Shown one piece after another: positions 31,147 to 43,462 of a stretch of 64,000 bases of DNA (positions within the stretch are counted from its first letter, which is position 1; every line of letters starts with the position of its first letter). Made by a program: the position numbers and the translations under genes. The stretch comes from Oegoconia quadripuncta (Eukaryota; Arthropoda; Insecta; Lepidoptera; Autostichidae). A model generated the notes under the pieces. It was not told the DNA's origin, did no database searches, and saw only the letters and a list, made by a program, of their open reading frames with translations. The DNA is taken from positions 1,936,501 through 2,000,500 of the forward strand of contig OX438750.1 in NCBI GenBank assembly GCA_949316235.1, in the 5' to 3' direction.

Positions 31147-31637
31147 GATCTAACAAAATTAACTCGACAAAACCGAAAAACGTGTATGTGTAGGATGTTA
31201 TTACGAAAAAAATAAAAAATAAAACATAGAAGTTAACAGATTTGATTCAAAAATAAAATTTTGAAATTAAAATTTTGTAAGTTGGACCTTAAAAGCCACG
31301 CGCTCTAAGTATTTTGCCACAACACACAAACACATGTCGCGGTATTTTTGAAGACGCCGAAAGTCGACCACTCGCCGCTCGCCGCCGGCGCTTGCCCCGG
31401 CGCCGCCGCGAGTTGCTGTGATTGGTTGCGCCCTGTACCCCGCCACCCCCGCCGGCGTCTTCCATATGAACGTTGCCTTTTTTTTCACATTGATAAAATA
31501 AGGTACAATCGAAATGAAGTAAGTCTGTTAATTTGTATTTTCATTTGCACTTACATTTAATTTTTTGACTCGGAAACAAAATTTTATTGTCATGTATATT
31601 TGATTGCCAAAGTTTGTCGGGTTAATTTTGTTAGACC
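31147..31637. mobile_element. Non-autonomous TIR element with GC-rich core, copy 2
   Basis: TIRs GATCTAACAAAATTAACTCG (31147) and the reverse complement ending TTTTGTTAGACC (31637). The core at 31360-31450 is strikingly GC-rich (CTCGCCGCCGGCGCTTGCCC and on) in AT-rich flanks. It shares subterminal sequence with copy 1 (16754-17135) in inverted orientation. A frame across the core is not protein-like. Confidence 0.75.
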
Positions 31638-32026
31638 CTATATAGCTAAGTGCCTTTTAAGTTTGTGACGGGCGAGTACGGAACATTACAGCGCGTGTGG
31701 CCCGACACGCACTTGGCCAGTTTTTATATAAGTAGGGTTAAAAAGAGGTCCCCCCACCGACAACTGCAAATTGAACTAAAAGTCCCCTTTTCCCTGTGGA
31801 TTTGGTTTACAGCGCTCGTTCGGGTACTCCTTACTCTGAGTGCAGACATCTGTACTTTCAGGTATAATTCAGAAATGGCGTTGCAATGTGTTTCGTGGAA
31901 TATATTTTTTATCCTACTGCTTTAGGAAGGATATCAATAAACAATGTGTAACGGAAAATATGGCAAGCCGAAATTTACTTAGTCTATATTTAGCTTCACT
32001 TGTAACTAACTAGCTATTCATATAAT
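31638..32026. other. No gene; possible repeat
   Basis: 31655-31925 has an open frame (31650-31925) with no recognisable domain. The rest is AT-rich. Confidence 0.3.
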
Positions 32027-32308
32027 TTTTTTTTTTTTTTTTTTTTTTATGCATAACGGGTTGGTACTTGACCTCAATCACACCTGATGTTAAGTGAAGA
32101 TGAGGTCGAAGATGGAAGCGTACTGACCCGGAAACCCCAACACATTTGGGGGACTGGCTATCTTATCTCTGACAACCGGAACATGACAATGCTATTAACA
32201 TTGCTGCTTGGCGGCAGATTTAGATAAGATGGTGGTAGCTAGCCAGGCGGACATTTAAAATGCCCTACCACCAACCAAACCGAGTACTTAAACATGTACC
32301 CCGCTGGG
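32027..32308 (-). mobile_element. SINE-A, head truncated
   Basis: Long T-run, ATGCATAACGG, body to GTACCCCGCTGGGG where it stops at the B box. Confidence 0.8.
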
Positions 32309-33420
32309 GTTATAATTAATAACTTTACGAAAGTGATCTAAAATGTTAACATATTTGCGGATGATCTGACGGTGATCGTGAAATATTTGTATTCGTTCTT
32401 GTGCCAATATTACGAATATCGTTAATCTTTACGTGTCTCTTGTCGAATAACTTATAAGTGTTTTAGTGTAACACTGTAAACTTATAATTGTAAATAAATA
32501 AATAAATAAGTAAATAAATAACAATGTAATCCCATATATAGTTACTTACTTATGTAAGGAACTTTTGTAGCTTTCGTGGAACGACTTTATCGGGGATATG
32601 TTTAATTTGTTTATCCCGTGGGAACTACTCACTTTTTTTTTTTTTTTTTTTTATGATTGTCTGGATTCGCGTTTGACCACAATCTCACCTGATGGAAAGT
32701 GACGATGTGGTCGGAGATGCAGCACGCGATCTCAGTAAATGCCTATTCACTCTGCTCTTGAAGATCCCTTTATCGGGATAAAAAGTATCCTTTGTCTTAA
32801 TCCATGGTAATTCCCATTCATCCGTTCCACTGTGATTCAGCAACAAACAAACAAACATCCAAACTTTTTCATTTACAATATTAGTTAAATATATCTACCG
32901 GTCATTGGTACATTTTACTTTTAAAGTTTTCATAGACAGAGTTTACGTAAAAGGCTATAGTTACTTACTTTTATAAGTAATTTCGCGCAATGGGAAAACA
33001 AAACAGCTTTCTTAAGACCAGAATAATGAGGTCACGTGCCGGGAAGTTTGTATTTCCAGGGATGGGATCCCGCTATCTCAGGACAGAGATGCTTAAAAGC
33101 CCTGGGATATTATAGCGCAAGAGAAGCTAGGTAACCTAGCGTATTATTCCGAGGTCAGGTGATGTATTTCTTTTTTATTTATTTTTTATTTTATACTAGC
33201 TTTCTGCCCGCGGTTTCGCCTGCGTGGATTACCTTTATCGCCGAAATTGGTTTATCCCGCGAGAACTACTCACTTTATCGGGATAAAAAAAGATTCTATG
33301 CTTTAATACAGGGTATGTTCTACCAAATTTCATCCAAACCCTCTCATCCGTTTCGCTGCGATTACACAACAAACAAACAAACATAGATACTTTCGCATTT
33401 ATGATATTAGACAGATAGAT
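32309..33420. repeat. Repeat mosaic with LINE-D 3' end
   Basis: 32634-32768 is a minus LINE-D 3' end with T-run. It is inserted in the TATCGGGATAAA / GGGAACTACTCACTTT repeat (32590-32633, resuming 32769-32895), a second copy of which is 33190-33420. 32495-32520 is (AAAT)n. 32900-33190 is unassigned. Confidence 0.5.
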
Positions 33421-33514
33421 GGGTTCCTCAATATTTTCATTTCCATTTTCAATATAGAATAATAATAAAGTAATGTAACGAAAACGAATGTTGCTAACCG
33501 ATAGACTTCTCTCA

Positions 33515-33595
33515 TACACACATTCACAAACACAATACACACACAAACAATGCACACATACACCCACTCACACACACGCACACAACACATATCTC
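33515..33595. repeat. CA-rich microsatellite
   Basis: Impure (ACACAC/CACTCA) tract; frames across it on both strands are low-complexity artefacts. Confidence 0.7.
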
Positions 33596-33828
33596 TACCT
33601 CTATTTTTATAATTTTATATCTCAAAATAATATTGTTAAAATAAGAATTTACTTGTATACCTACTTACTTTCTTGTTTAAAGCATTTATATAGTTGTAGA
33701 AGAGCGGAGTCTCCTAATACAGGTAAACATTTTTACTTAAAAGGAGACCCCTAATGCTGTTATAGATAATAAGAATAAGTTACTTAAATAAACATTTTTG
33801 ATTTTTGATTTTTTTTTTGATTAATGTT

Positions 33829-34745
33829 TATACCAGATGACTTTTTTTGCCTTAAAAAAATAGGACATAATTAGGAACGTGAAATAGAATGTATTGACAC
33901 AGAATTAATATAAGTACTACTAACTACTAATTATTTTTTTTGTATCCAAACCATAAGCGAATAAAGCTTTGTGTTTGACGGTCGTGTTTGTAGTCGATTC
34001 CTCATAATTACATCATTAAATTAAATAAATACCAAAAACTTCGACAAAATATGAGTTCCAAATAAATTCCGCATGACAGTTAGGAACCACTTTGTTGTTT
34101 GTAATAAAACGAGATAAAATAACTGTTTAAATGCACTATATTGGCAAGAATATAGGCACTATATTAGACGACCGATTGGTGTAGTGTATAGTGACCAACG
34201 GTTGCGGGTTCGAATCCCGCGAGGGGTAAATGTTTGTGTGATGAATACGAACATTTATTCCCGAGTCATGGATGTTTATATAAATATTTATGTATGTTTA
34301 TCCGTTATCTAGTATCCATAGCACAAGCTTTGCTTAGTTTGGGACTAGATGATTGGTGTAAGTGTCCGAAATATATTAAAAAAAAAGAAAAAAAAAAGAA
34401 AACTTAATTTAAACAAAATAATATGGGATCGCAGTCCTCACAGTAGGACGCCATATTCAGAAGGGGTGGATAATTGCCAGCGTACAAAAAGTATTAAAAA
34501 GTAAAAAGCGTTGCCACAAATTAAGCTGTATGTCCATGAACTGAACATAGTTGGGCCAGGCAAAAGATAATAAACAAAGAGAATATCAATACTAATCCCG
34601 CCAATCGCATATCAATCGTCGGCCGGGGCAATCGTCGATTAGCTTTTGAAAAAAAAAATTAAACTACCTATGCCAATAACTTCTATTTTACTTACCTAGT
34701 ACTCGATTTTTTCCTTATGGTAAAAAAAACTCATCTGGTATAGAC
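33829..34745. mobile_element. Long-TIR element X, copy 2, with SINE-B inside
   Basis: Left arm TATACCAGATGACTTTTTTT; right arm ends AAACTCATCTGGTATA (34728-34743), a good inverted match, followed inward by TTCCTTATGG and the TATGCCAATAACTTCTATTT block. Interior 33960-34085 matches copy 3 (TTTGACGGTCGTGTTTG, ATTAAATTAAATAA). Holds a SINE-B at 34168-34377. No transposase. Confidence 0.7.
34168..34377 (+). mobile_element. SINE-B, nearly full length
   Basis: GACGACCGATTGGTGTAGTG, B box GGGTTCGAATCCC, ends GTGTAAGTGTCCGAAATA plus A-rich tail. Short deletion in the head. Confidence 0.85.
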
Positions 34746-35358
34746 ACAATGGACTGGCGAGATGACGGAAAAATGCCGATACCCTCCGCTCGTGCCTTGG
34801 AAATTTGGACGGTCAGTGGTATGGGACGAAACTTACGTCGATACCCTTGCTCCTTCCCATTTACATGTACAGCCGGTTCTGCTGACGCCTCGCAGAAAGC
34901 TTTAAGCGGCGCAAATATGCCAGTCTCAGTGGAGATCACCTATTTGGTCTGTTTGGCGTAGAAACATGAATGCATCGACTTGGGGCTAGTTTTTAAAACA
35001 AATTGATTTTTTTTTAATATTAAATAGGTTTACAAACGCTTGTTACATCGCTTAGAGTAATGAAGCCTTATGTATATTAGTTATTAGCTAAATGTACAAA
35101 CAATTAGATATAAACACCGTCTGCATCAGATAGATTACATAAAAATTATTAAATTCAAATAACAACAAAAAAAATGACTTAGCGAGAAAAAGTGTACCCA
35201 TTTACCCTAAATAAAAGTTGATCATTGAAATAGAAGTTCTCTTCTGCTTCTGCCCAGCTTACATACATAGTAGTACCATCCCAAATTGGAGGTTAGAAAC
35301 ATCCCAAACACAAGTGCTTAGGAGTCCAAATATTATGGGCCTTCAATACATTATTTGG
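34746..35358. other. No gene seen
   Basis: Overlapping frames at 34715-34961 on both strands show no known domain. 35282-35350 is a degraded family H-like piece (CCCAAATTGGAGGTTAGAAA). Confidence 0.35.
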
Positions 35359-35625
35359 CGACCTGTTTGGTGTAGTGGTTAGCAACTGTGACCACTATAC
35401 CAAAAGGTTGCATGTTCGAATCCCGCTAGGGGCATATTGTTTGTGTGATGAATACGGACATGTGTACCTGAGTTATGGATGTTTTCATTTATAATAAGTA
35501 TTTATTTACAAAAAAATATATATTTATGTAGTATATCAACCATCTGGTATCGACAACACAAGCCTATAGTTGCTTACTGTGGAACAGATGGCGCTGTGTG
35601 TATGTCTAAGGATATTATTATTGAT
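35359..35625 (+). mobile_element. SINE-B', full length
   Basis: GACCTGTTTGGTGTAGTGG, B box GTTCGAATCCC, ATGGCGCTGTGTG, AT tail. Confidence 0.85.
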
Positions 35626-35993
35626 TATGTATAATTATTATTCATCAAGCATCTCTGCATATGAGGAATGAGTATTCCAGCGACACGTGACGCCAGAATG
35701 CTCATTCCAAACATTGAATACCTCACACCACAAAAGCCCATTTTTTTTCCTTCGGGCACTATCATTTCAAATTAATATAATTTACTTCCAATGTTTCAAT
35801 TTAGATTTTTTTATGTTTTAATTTATCAATTGACATTTAAATTTATAATTGTTATTTTAAATTTTCAATGTCTACCACTGTTTATTAACATAGTTATAGG
35901 TGACTGTACTAACAAAGATGGACCTTATTGTCTGGAAAAAATAAAAAAAAAACCTATTTGACACTATATTAGCACAATTAATAAAACAAAATT
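35626..35993. other. No recognised feature
   Basis: AT-rich, no frame or repeat match. Confidence 0.3.
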
Positions 35994-36228
35994 TGACGAC
36001 CGATTGGTGTAGTGGACCCTATCAGCGAAACCAACGGTTGCGGGTTCGAATCCCGCGAGGGGTAAATGTTTGTGTGATGAATACGAACATTTATTCCCGA
36101 GTCTTGGATGTTTATATAAATATTTTTGTATGTTTATCCGTTTATCTTGTATCCATAGCACAAGCTTTGCTTAGTTTGGGACTAGATGATTAGTGTAAGT
36201 GTCCGAAATATTTATTTATTTATTATTA
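35994..36228 (+). mobile_element. SINE-B, full length
   Basis: Best SINE-B copy in the window: GACGACCGATTGGTGTAGTG, B box GGGTTCGAATCCC, GGGACTAGATGATTAGTG and (TTTA)n tail. Confidence 0.9.
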
Positions 36229-36696
36229 ATTCTTTGGCATTATCAAAATAGGCGAATTCCATTTTATTATTGTTAAAATATTAGCAACACGTACCTACCG
36301 TGCAAATCTATCGATGTTCTCGTGGAAAGTTACACAGTCCCCTTTTATGACACCCACGTGGTCTATTATTTCGTCATTAGTTAATTTTACACCATCAGGT
36401 AGATTGTGAAACAATGTTATACACATGTACGTATATATGTATAACCAGTGGCGTGCACAGCGTTTTGTCACGTTGTAAGCAGAATGATAAAATTTGCTAT
36501 TAAATGGGAAAAAATACAATTACATAATAATAACTTACTTTTATAGCAACTGTTATTTAATTATATAATATTTCTGTTCACGTCAGTATGAATTAGCTGT
36601 CTTGACCATGCTCTCGAGGAAAGCTTACAATTTCTAGGGTAGGTACTGCGTACAACATATAGTTCCCATAACAATAAGTACTTCAAAAACATCTTT
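36229..36696. other. Unassigned
   Basis: No repeat match in the window. A minus frame (36295-36519) lacks a domain, though the segment 36295-36415 is less AT-rich than its flanks. Confidence 0.3.
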
Positions 36697-37012
36697 CTTT
36701 ATGCACAACGGGTTAGCACTTGACCTCAATTACACCTGATGTTAAGTGAAGATGAGGCCGAAGGTGGTAGCGTACTGACCCGGAAACCCCATCTTATTTG
36801 GGGCATTGGCTATCTTATCTCTGACAACCGGAATACAACATTGCTATTAACATTGCTGCTTAGCGGCAGATTTAGATAAGATGGTGGTAGCTAGCCAGGC
36901 GGACATTTGTACCAACCAAACCGAGTACTAAATATGTACCCCGCTGGCTGTCGAACCCGCCACCTCCGAATCTTAAACCCAATGTTGTTTCCATTGAGCC
37001 ACGGAGGTAGTT
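36697..37012 (-). mobile_element. SINE-A, nearly full length
   Basis: TTTATGCACAACGGGTTAGC to GAGCCACGGAGGTAGTT with a short deletion at about 36908. Little T-run remains. Confidence 0.8.
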
Positions 37013-37059
37013 AAATTAGTTCGAATACATCTAAATTAGTTCGAAGTAATTGTGAAAAG

Positions 37060-37955
37060 GATGCTTGCTTATCACCCAAATAGTAAGAAATTGCCTTTTG
37101 TAAATAATTTATCTTTTTTAATTTAAGGGAATATTTTGAATGGCTACTGAAACGTATACTTTACATAAAAGCGTATACTTTGCCCCTTAAATGACTTAGT
37201 GACTTTGTGTTAGTTCAGTTTTTTTGCCCGTGTTGCGCCATTAAATGAGGACCCTAAATCTGGCGTCCAATTGTGGGAAGAGCCTAACCGCCTCCGTGGC
37301 TCAATGTAAACAACATTGGGTTTACGATTCGGAGGTCGCGGGTTCGATCCCCAGCGGGGTACATGTTTAAGTACTCGATTTGGTTAGTGGTAGGGCATTT
37401 TAAATGTCCGCCTGGCTACCTACCACCATCTTATTTAAATCTACCGCCGAGCAGCAATGGCAATAGCATTGTTGTGTTCCGGTTATCAGAGAAAAGATAG
37501 CCAGTCGCCCAAATGTGTTGGGGTTTCCGGGTCAGTACGCTTCCACCTTCGACCTCATCTTCACTTAACATCAGGTTTGATTGAAGTCAAGTACCAACCA
37601 GTTGTGCATAAAAAAAAAGAGCTTGCACAACCGACCTTAGAGAAGCTTCCATCGGGTCACGATCTGGAGTGGCCCATATGGAAGTCAGTCAATAGACTGC
37701 GTACCGGGGTCGGCAGATGCCGAAAGAACATGTAGCACTTGCAAGAACCGGTGCTTGCGCGGTGATACATGACAAAATATGGGTTATCCTCTATGCATGC
37801 GTGTCCCGACAATTATACGCTACAGGACCTCTATGCCACAGACAATGCTGTACGTATGGCCACATTCTAGTCCTCAAGAGTTTGGTGTTATAGCCATCGA
37901 CTCGCTAAGAAGAAGTCACTTTGTGATAAACGGCTGACATGAACAGCATATCATT
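37060..37955 (-). mobile_element. LINE-F fragment interrupted by other sequence
   Basis: 37060-37212 (GCTTGCTTATCACCCAAATA to GACTTAGTGACTTTGTGT) and 37918-37955 (GTGATAAACGGCTGACATGA) are consecutive in the LINE-F copy at 2300-2480. They are separated here by about 700 bp containing a full SINE-A (37286-37618). Confidence 0.65.
37286..37618 (+). mobile_element. SINE-A, full length
   Basis: AACCGCCTCCGTGGCTC, B box GGTTCGATCCC at about 37341, A-tail to 37618. Flanked by AAGAGC-type short direct repeats (37269 side and 37617 side), a likely target duplication. Confidence 0.85.
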
Positions 37956-38031
37956 TTTATGCACAATGGAATTAGTTCTTGACCTTCATACCTGATGGTA
38001 AGTGGAGATGAGGCCGAAGGTAGAAGCGTAG
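37953..38031 (-). mobile_element. SINE-A 3' fragment
   Basis: TTTTTATGCACAATGG to AAGGTAGAAGCGTA, cut where LINE-F begins. Confidence 0.65.
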
Positions 38032-38790
38032 TCAAAGTCAAAGTCAAAAATGCTTTATTTTGTAGGTCAATTTTATTAAATAGTAAATTTTACATAGCCT
38101 ATTTTACATTTTTTAAGCTACTGCTTGTTCAAAATGCAATTTTCCCCTGAGAAGAACAAACAAGAAACTCGAAGGGTTGCTCTTTTAAAATCAGGCTTCG
38201 TAGGTTAGGTTAGGTAGGTTTTATATTACAAAAGGGATTTTATATTTCATTATTAATGAAGTAGCCTGGCATGCGAACGATCTGTTTATGTCCAGGGATG
38301 ATTATCATCTAAATAGTCTGATATTTTATAATATGCTTTATTAAAAAATTTCTGTTTTATAGTATCTTTTATTGAGAGGAAGATTTTGTATATCAACTGG
38401 AACCTTATTGAAAAAGCGTATACATAACCCTTTGAATGAATTACTGACTTTGCAGAGGCGACTTATGTGACCTGCAAGTTTATCTTTATTTCTTGTATTG
38501 ACATCATGTTTATCATTATTTTTCCTAAATGATGCTATATTTTTTTTTGACATTCATTAGATTTTCAAAAATGAACTGTGACGAAAAGGTTAGAATGTTA
38601 TACACTTTAAACCTATCTCTAAGTGATACTACAGGTCTCAATTGATAAATTGCGCGAACGGCTCGTTTTTGTAAAACAAAGATTGTATTTATATTCGCGG
38701 CATTTCCCCACAGCAAGATACCGTAAGACATCAAGCTGTGGAAATAACTAAAATTCCCATATTGACCATTATTCACTATTCAAGGTCAGA
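38032..38790 (-). pseudogene. LINE-F, ORF2 C-terminus and 3' UTR
   Basis: (AAAGTC)n tail at 38032-38048. Minus frame 38776-38525 encodes MSYGILLWGNAANINTIF, VLQKRAVRAIYQLRPVVSLR; 38553-38341 encodes ARNKDKL-like and NSFKGLCIRFFNKVPVDIQN. Together these are the end of a CR1/Jockey-type reverse transcriptase, split by a frameshift near 38530. 5'-truncated. Confidence 0.75.
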
Positions 38791-38989
38791 CTATTTGTAA
38801 TCCTGCAGATCCAACGACGACAGTTTATAAACGTTGTATATCCCTTTTATTTTTAACAAAGGCAATCCTTCAAGGGCAGTGTTTCTCAAAGGGTAACTCG
38901 TCTTGACGGTCACATTGAATAGCGGTAAATTTGCAATAGATGATAAGTCACTTTAATCAGAAACTTTGGTCACTTTCATTTAACCCAAT

Positions 38990-39213
38990 TTGTTTAAATA
39001 TTTAACAACTACAGAAAGAAAAGAAATTAATGCAGTGGAAATGAGAGCACTGCGAGATACGAATAGGGTGACTTTGAAAGTTAGAATCAGTAATAGTGTA
39101 ATTATGGAGTTAAACAGTGAGAAAGAAGACGTAGTGACAAAGATTGAAAAAGGTATGCTGAGATGGTTTGGACATGTGGAGAAGTTGAATGAAGGAAGAC
39201 TAACGAAAGAGAT
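38990..39213 (+). pseudogene. LINE-H ORF2 fragment
   Basis: Codes for NAVEMRALRDTNRVTLKVRI and GMLRWFGHVEKLNEGRLTKE, the pre-terminal part of an RTE-like reverse transcriptase. It is cut at 39213 by element X copy 3. Confidence 0.7.
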
Positions 39214-39735
39214 ATACTGGATGAGTTTTTTGATGGAAATAAATAGGGCAGGTAAATGAAATAGATGGTAATTGGCATAGGTAGTTTTTTTTTTTTCAAA
39301 ACTATAATCAAATAAAGCGTTAATTGTGTCATTTGACGGTCGTGTTTGAAGCCTATTCCGCGTAATTATATCATTAAATTAAATAATTAAAAAAAAGTCG
39401 GAGAAAATTAGAGATTCAAATAAATTTCGCATGATACGAAACCTACGAATCGCGCCAGTCGCATATGAATTTGCGAATTGAATTTTCAGGGTTCACAGGG
39501 CGCCACTGGCATCTTTTGTGATCTGTCCAAGGCATTCGATTGCGTCCACCATGACATCTTTATCATGAGCTAGTGGTAGTTTAAAAAACAAATGACGTTC
39601 ATAGGTGTATATTGTATTGCGTACATGAATAAATGATTTTCATTTCATTTTCATTTCATTTCATTTCAATAACTTCCATTTCACTTACCTAATGCCCTAT
39701 TTTTTTCCTTACAGTAAAAAACTCATACGGTAAAT
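39214..39735. mobile_element. Long-TIR element X, copy 3
   Basis: Left arm CTGGATGAGTTTTTTGATGG and TGGTAATTGGCATAGGTAG; right arm CAATAACTTCCATTTCACTT to AACTCATACGGTA. Interior TTTGACGGTCGTGTTTGAAG shared with copy 2. Inserted in LINE-H. Confidence 0.65.
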
Positions 39736-40070
39736 TATGTCAAATAGTTATTGAGATAGAGGGGGTGAAAAAATAACTTGAAATGATTCGTGTAAATAGA
39801 GCAGGACGTACGGCCATATTTTTTTTGAGGACTTGGCCTTCGCATTACCGCGCGCTTCGAAATTACATTTCTTATTTGTACAGATGTAGTTTTAAAAATA
39901 ACATGTTGACTGAATTTTTTTGACTTTGGCTTATTGTTGTCAGCTAATGATGTAAAGAGGTTTTATGCGTGAAGTCCGTTTTACATTTTTTTTTTCAAAA
40001 TGGCGGACAGTACTCTAAAATCTTTCGTCAACGAACATCTCTGATAAACTGTTGATGATTACTGAGACGA

Positions 40071-40404
40071 AGGCCCATGTTTATAAACCAATCTCAATAC
40101 AACTAATACAAGTCTTGAGGCTGTATCAACCGAGATGCGTCTTAGGCAGTTGACGCTATCTCAAGCTCCGTGATAATTTATAAAGCAATCTTGAGGCTGA
40201 GATCACTTCTCTAGTATTCGCCTCAGCGGCGAATGAAGGATAGTCTTGAGCTTTGTTTATAAATACGCGCACGTCTCACGTGAGTACTGCTTGAGTATGC
40301 ACGTGCCTTTTAGGTCTCAAGTTCGGTTTATTAATCAACACGTTTACTTAAGACCGGTCATAAGACTGTTCTCAATCTCGAGAATGGTTTATTAATACGG
40401 GCCT
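40071..40404. mobile_element. Hairpin MITE, about 334 bp
   Basis: Left end AGGCCCATGTTTATAAACCA and right end TTTATTAATACGGGCCT are inverted repeats; subterminal CAATCTCAA/TTGAGATTG words recur. Fragments at 29324-29420 and 58503-58640 start with the same AGGCCCGTATTAATAAATC. Confidence 0.7.
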
Positions 40405-41054
40405 AAGTTCCTTTGACGTTTCTATGCCGCAGCGAGAAAAGTTTGAGAAACACAGCTATGAAACATTGAACATGCTAATGGCGTTAGGGGTCTGGGATTT
40501 TTAAATAATTAATTAACTTCGGATCCACAAAGGGTTTTGAGAGATCACAAGATTTTTTTACCGTTGTAAAGTCGGCTTTAGGCCGTCGCCAAAGGGAATG
40601 TATAATTAATAGCAGTTATTTTGTTATAATTCATAAAATTAAGGGATAATTTCGACTACCATTGTTCGGCAGATCTAGGTTGTACAATTAGGGATGAGAA
40701 ATAAAACATGATACGTGATTACATTTAGAAGCGATGATACCAGAAAATAAGCCGTAAATGATATTTTATTTTCTTAAAAAGCTCACTGCAATCAGTCATT
40801 AGCAGAAAATATATTTCTGCATTCCCGTAAAATAGTGAAAAGAATAATTTAAATTTGAGATATGAGGACAAATTGGCTACCCCTATATTCAGATTAAGCA
40901 AAGTTTTTTTCGAATTTTAATTGTCCGAAAACGGTTCCCATAATTTTGTTTTCTATGTTTCATTTCACCGAAAGTGCATTTTACAGAAGTTCGAATGTAC
41001 GATATTCAAATGTTATTTTTTTTAAATGTACATATGTTTTGTTTAGCCGAAGCA
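40405..41054. other. No recognised feature
   Basis: AT-rich, no frame. 40570-40600 GTCGGCTTTAGGCCGTCGCC is a short GC patch. Confidence 0.3.
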
Positions 41055-41545
41055 TCCATTGCCAGACGTTTTGGTTTTCAGAATATTATAAAAACACAAC
41101 CTAACATCATGTGGCTTATGCAGTGACGACGGGAAAAGACCTGATGGAGCCACCTTGGTACCCTGGTGCTTGGGGCGCACCTTGGTATGGGACGCAACTT
41201 GTGCGGACACTTGGCACAGTCCCATATACAAGGAACTGCGCAAAGAGCTGGAACCGCGGCTGAACAAGCTCAAAGTAACAAGCGCCGTAAATATGCGTCA
41301 ATCTCTATAAACCACGAGTTTGCGGCGCTTGCAGTGGAGACTTTGGGCCCGTGGTCTTCTGACACGAAACATTTTGTAAAGGATTTATCCGTTAGACTGG
41401 TACACGCCTCTGGAGATGTGAGAGCTGGTACCTACTTTGCTCAGCAGCTGAGCTTATGCATTCAGCGGGGCAATAGCGCTACTATGCCTCACGGAAGCGA
41501 GTTGGACGCGTATTTTTTCTATAAGTTATGGTTATTTTAATTGTG
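41055..41545 (+). pseudogene. Retroelement ORF C-terminus (LINE-type)
   Basis: Plus-strand codons include [40 protein letters not shown] and ASGDVRAGTYFAQQLSLCI, then QRGNSATM. I recognise this KRRKYA...ETLGPW...Q..S.AIQRGNA pattern as the end of a reverse-transcriptase ORF that is frequent in moth genomes. Upstream frame (41090-41165) is shifted. Frame 41166-41540 is the longest piece. Confidence 0.6.
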
Positions 41546-42136
41546 TTTTATAAATTTGTTATTTCATGTACATACTTAATAAAGTATTATATTATACCTA
41601 ACATCGAATCTTCTGAACCTAACCAACAGTGTTGGGGTGCTCCGACCCATATTGCTCGCTCGCTTCGCTCGCTCGCTACAGATAGGGGTTGTCTAGAAAA
41701 AGCAACTTCGACATAAAGTAATTCTAGTAATTTAAATTATGGTAAGTAAAACATCTGTCAAACATCAAAAAGTAGTTCAGTTAATCGGTTAACCGTTTTT
41801 CTAGTATATGAAACATATATAAAATAAGTTTATGAGAAAAAAAGTTATATAAAATAATCACTCTGGCAATTGAAATTTCTTACTACCGTTTTCGAACAAC
41901 TGAAATTGGAGCAAGAAAGTTTCGTAAGTATTATAGGTTACCGAGAATATCATTAATCTAACAGAGAAAAAATTTAAAGATCAAGTCAAAATAACATTCA
42001 TCATCATCATCATGACCCACCTCCACACCCTCCCACTGCAACTCCTATAGCCAGGATCAACAGCGGGACAACTGAACGTCGCCTACTGAAAGTAAGCGTG
42101 TCCCGAGAAAAGACTTTACGCTACCTTGGGCCCCAA
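41546..42136. repeat. Unassigned with a (GCTC)n palindromic patch
   Basis: 41640-41690 holds TTGCTCGCTCGC-TTC-GCTCGCTCGCTA, a near-palindrome whose half appears at 16012-16025 (GTAGCGAGCGAGCAA). The remainder is AT-rich; (CAT)n at 42001-42014. Confidence 0.4.
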
Positions 42137-42560
42137 ACATTCATCATCAGCCGAAAGACGTTCACTGCTGGACAAAGGCCTCCCCCAAGGATCTCCACAA
42201 CGATCGGTCCTTTGCTGCCCGCATCCAGCGGCTTCCCGCGACCTTTACCAAATCGTCGGTCAACCTCATGGGGGGCCTGCCCACGCTGCGTATTACGGTG
42301 CGTGGTCGCCACTCGAGAACCTTTCCGTCTCAACGGCCGTCAGTCCTACGAGCAATGAGCCCCGCCCACAGCCACTTAAGTTTGGCAATTCTTCGGGCTA
42401 TATCGGTCACCTTGGTTCTCCTGCGGATCTCCTCATTACTGATTCAATCCCGCGGGGAGACTCCGAGCATAGCTCTCTCCATTGCCCTTTGAGTAACCTT
42501 GTGCCTCCTTATGAGGCCCATTGTGATGAAAATAACATTAGCAAAAGGTTATTACAAAAT
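42137..42560 (-). mobile_element. RTE-like LINE 3' region
   Basis: CATCATCAGCCGAAAGACGT, TCACTGCTGGACAAAGGCCT and GAGACTCCGAGCATAGCTC: the characteristic end of a lepidopteran LINE on the minus strand, about 420 bp. Plus-strand frames here are shadows. Confidence 0.6.
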
Positions 42561-42564
42561 TACA

Positions 42565-42808
42565 ACCGCCTCCGTGGCTCAATGTAAATAACATTGGGTT
42601 TACGATTCGGAAGTCGCGGGTTCGATCCCCAGCGGGGTACATGTTTAAGTACTCGGTCTGGTTGGTAGTAGGGTATTTTAAATGTCCGCCTGGCTAGCTA
42701 CCACCATCTTATCTAAATCTGCCGCCAAACAGCAATGTTAATAGCATTGTTGTGTTCCGGTTGTCAGAGATAAGATAGCCAGTCCCCTAAATGTGTTGGG
42801 GTTTCCAT
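42565..42808 (+). mobile_element. SINE-A, 3' truncated
   Basis: ACCGCCTCCGTGGCTC, B box GGTTCGATCCC, ends at TGGGGTTTCC without tail. Confidence 0.8.
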
Positions 42809-43167
42809 TAGACGTAACTTTAATGTTCTACAGACTTGTAGGTAATGTAACTTCTGTACGGCCCGATCCACCAACGCTACGCCCACATCGACGTGGTTCC
42901 CCGAGCAATTAGCCTTACTCCTATTTATTTGAGGTAATATTTCAGTTATATTATTATTACTTTGCTCTTGGTTGCTTAGTAACATAGTTCTCAAAGTTTA
43001 TTCGTTCACTTTTACAATAGTCTTACCCTCTTATTCATAAAATTTTACACTTTATAAGCCAGTTTTAGTTGAAATATGTTTTGTCACTTTCTTTCATTAC
43101 AACATTTCCTTATGAACGATAGAGACAAAACATACTTTAACTAAAATACTCATATATGCCTATTTGT
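42809..43167. other. No recognised feature
   Basis: Short inverted words (AAACATAC/GTATGTTT-like near 43070-43145) but no clear element. Confidence 0.3.
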
Positions 43168-43458
43168 CAAATATCAGATTATTTAGATGATAAACATTCA
43201 TGAACATAACCAGCCCGTATGCATAACCAGGCTTATTCACAATTAATGATGAAATATTATAACATAATATAAAATAATAATTAATAATTATGTAATATAA
43301 AAACCTTTTTTTTTAAGAGCAACCTCTCGAGTTTCTTGCTTGTTCTTCTCAGGGGAAAGTTGCCTTTTGAACAAGCAGTAGCTTTAAAAATGTAAAATCT
43401 GACTATTTTGAGTTTACCCTGTGTACCTACAAAATAAGGCATTTTTGATTTGATTTGT
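43168..43458 (+). mobile_element. LINE-F 3' end
   Basis: ATATCAGATTATTTAGATG to AATAAGGCATTTTTGATTTG. Same as 16318-16613. Confidence 0.7.
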
Positions 43459-43462
43459 TAAT

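Noticed and set aside
31267..31560. Frames across the GC-rich core of the TIR element
   Set aside because: Low-complexity Ala/Pro/Gly composition on both strands produced by GC richness.
33399..33590. Cys/Val-rich minus frames
   Set aside because: They translate a CA-rich microsatellite.
38205..38222. Telomere-like GGTTAGGTTAGG
   Set aside because: Only two and a half units inside a LINE-F 3' region; not a telomeric array.
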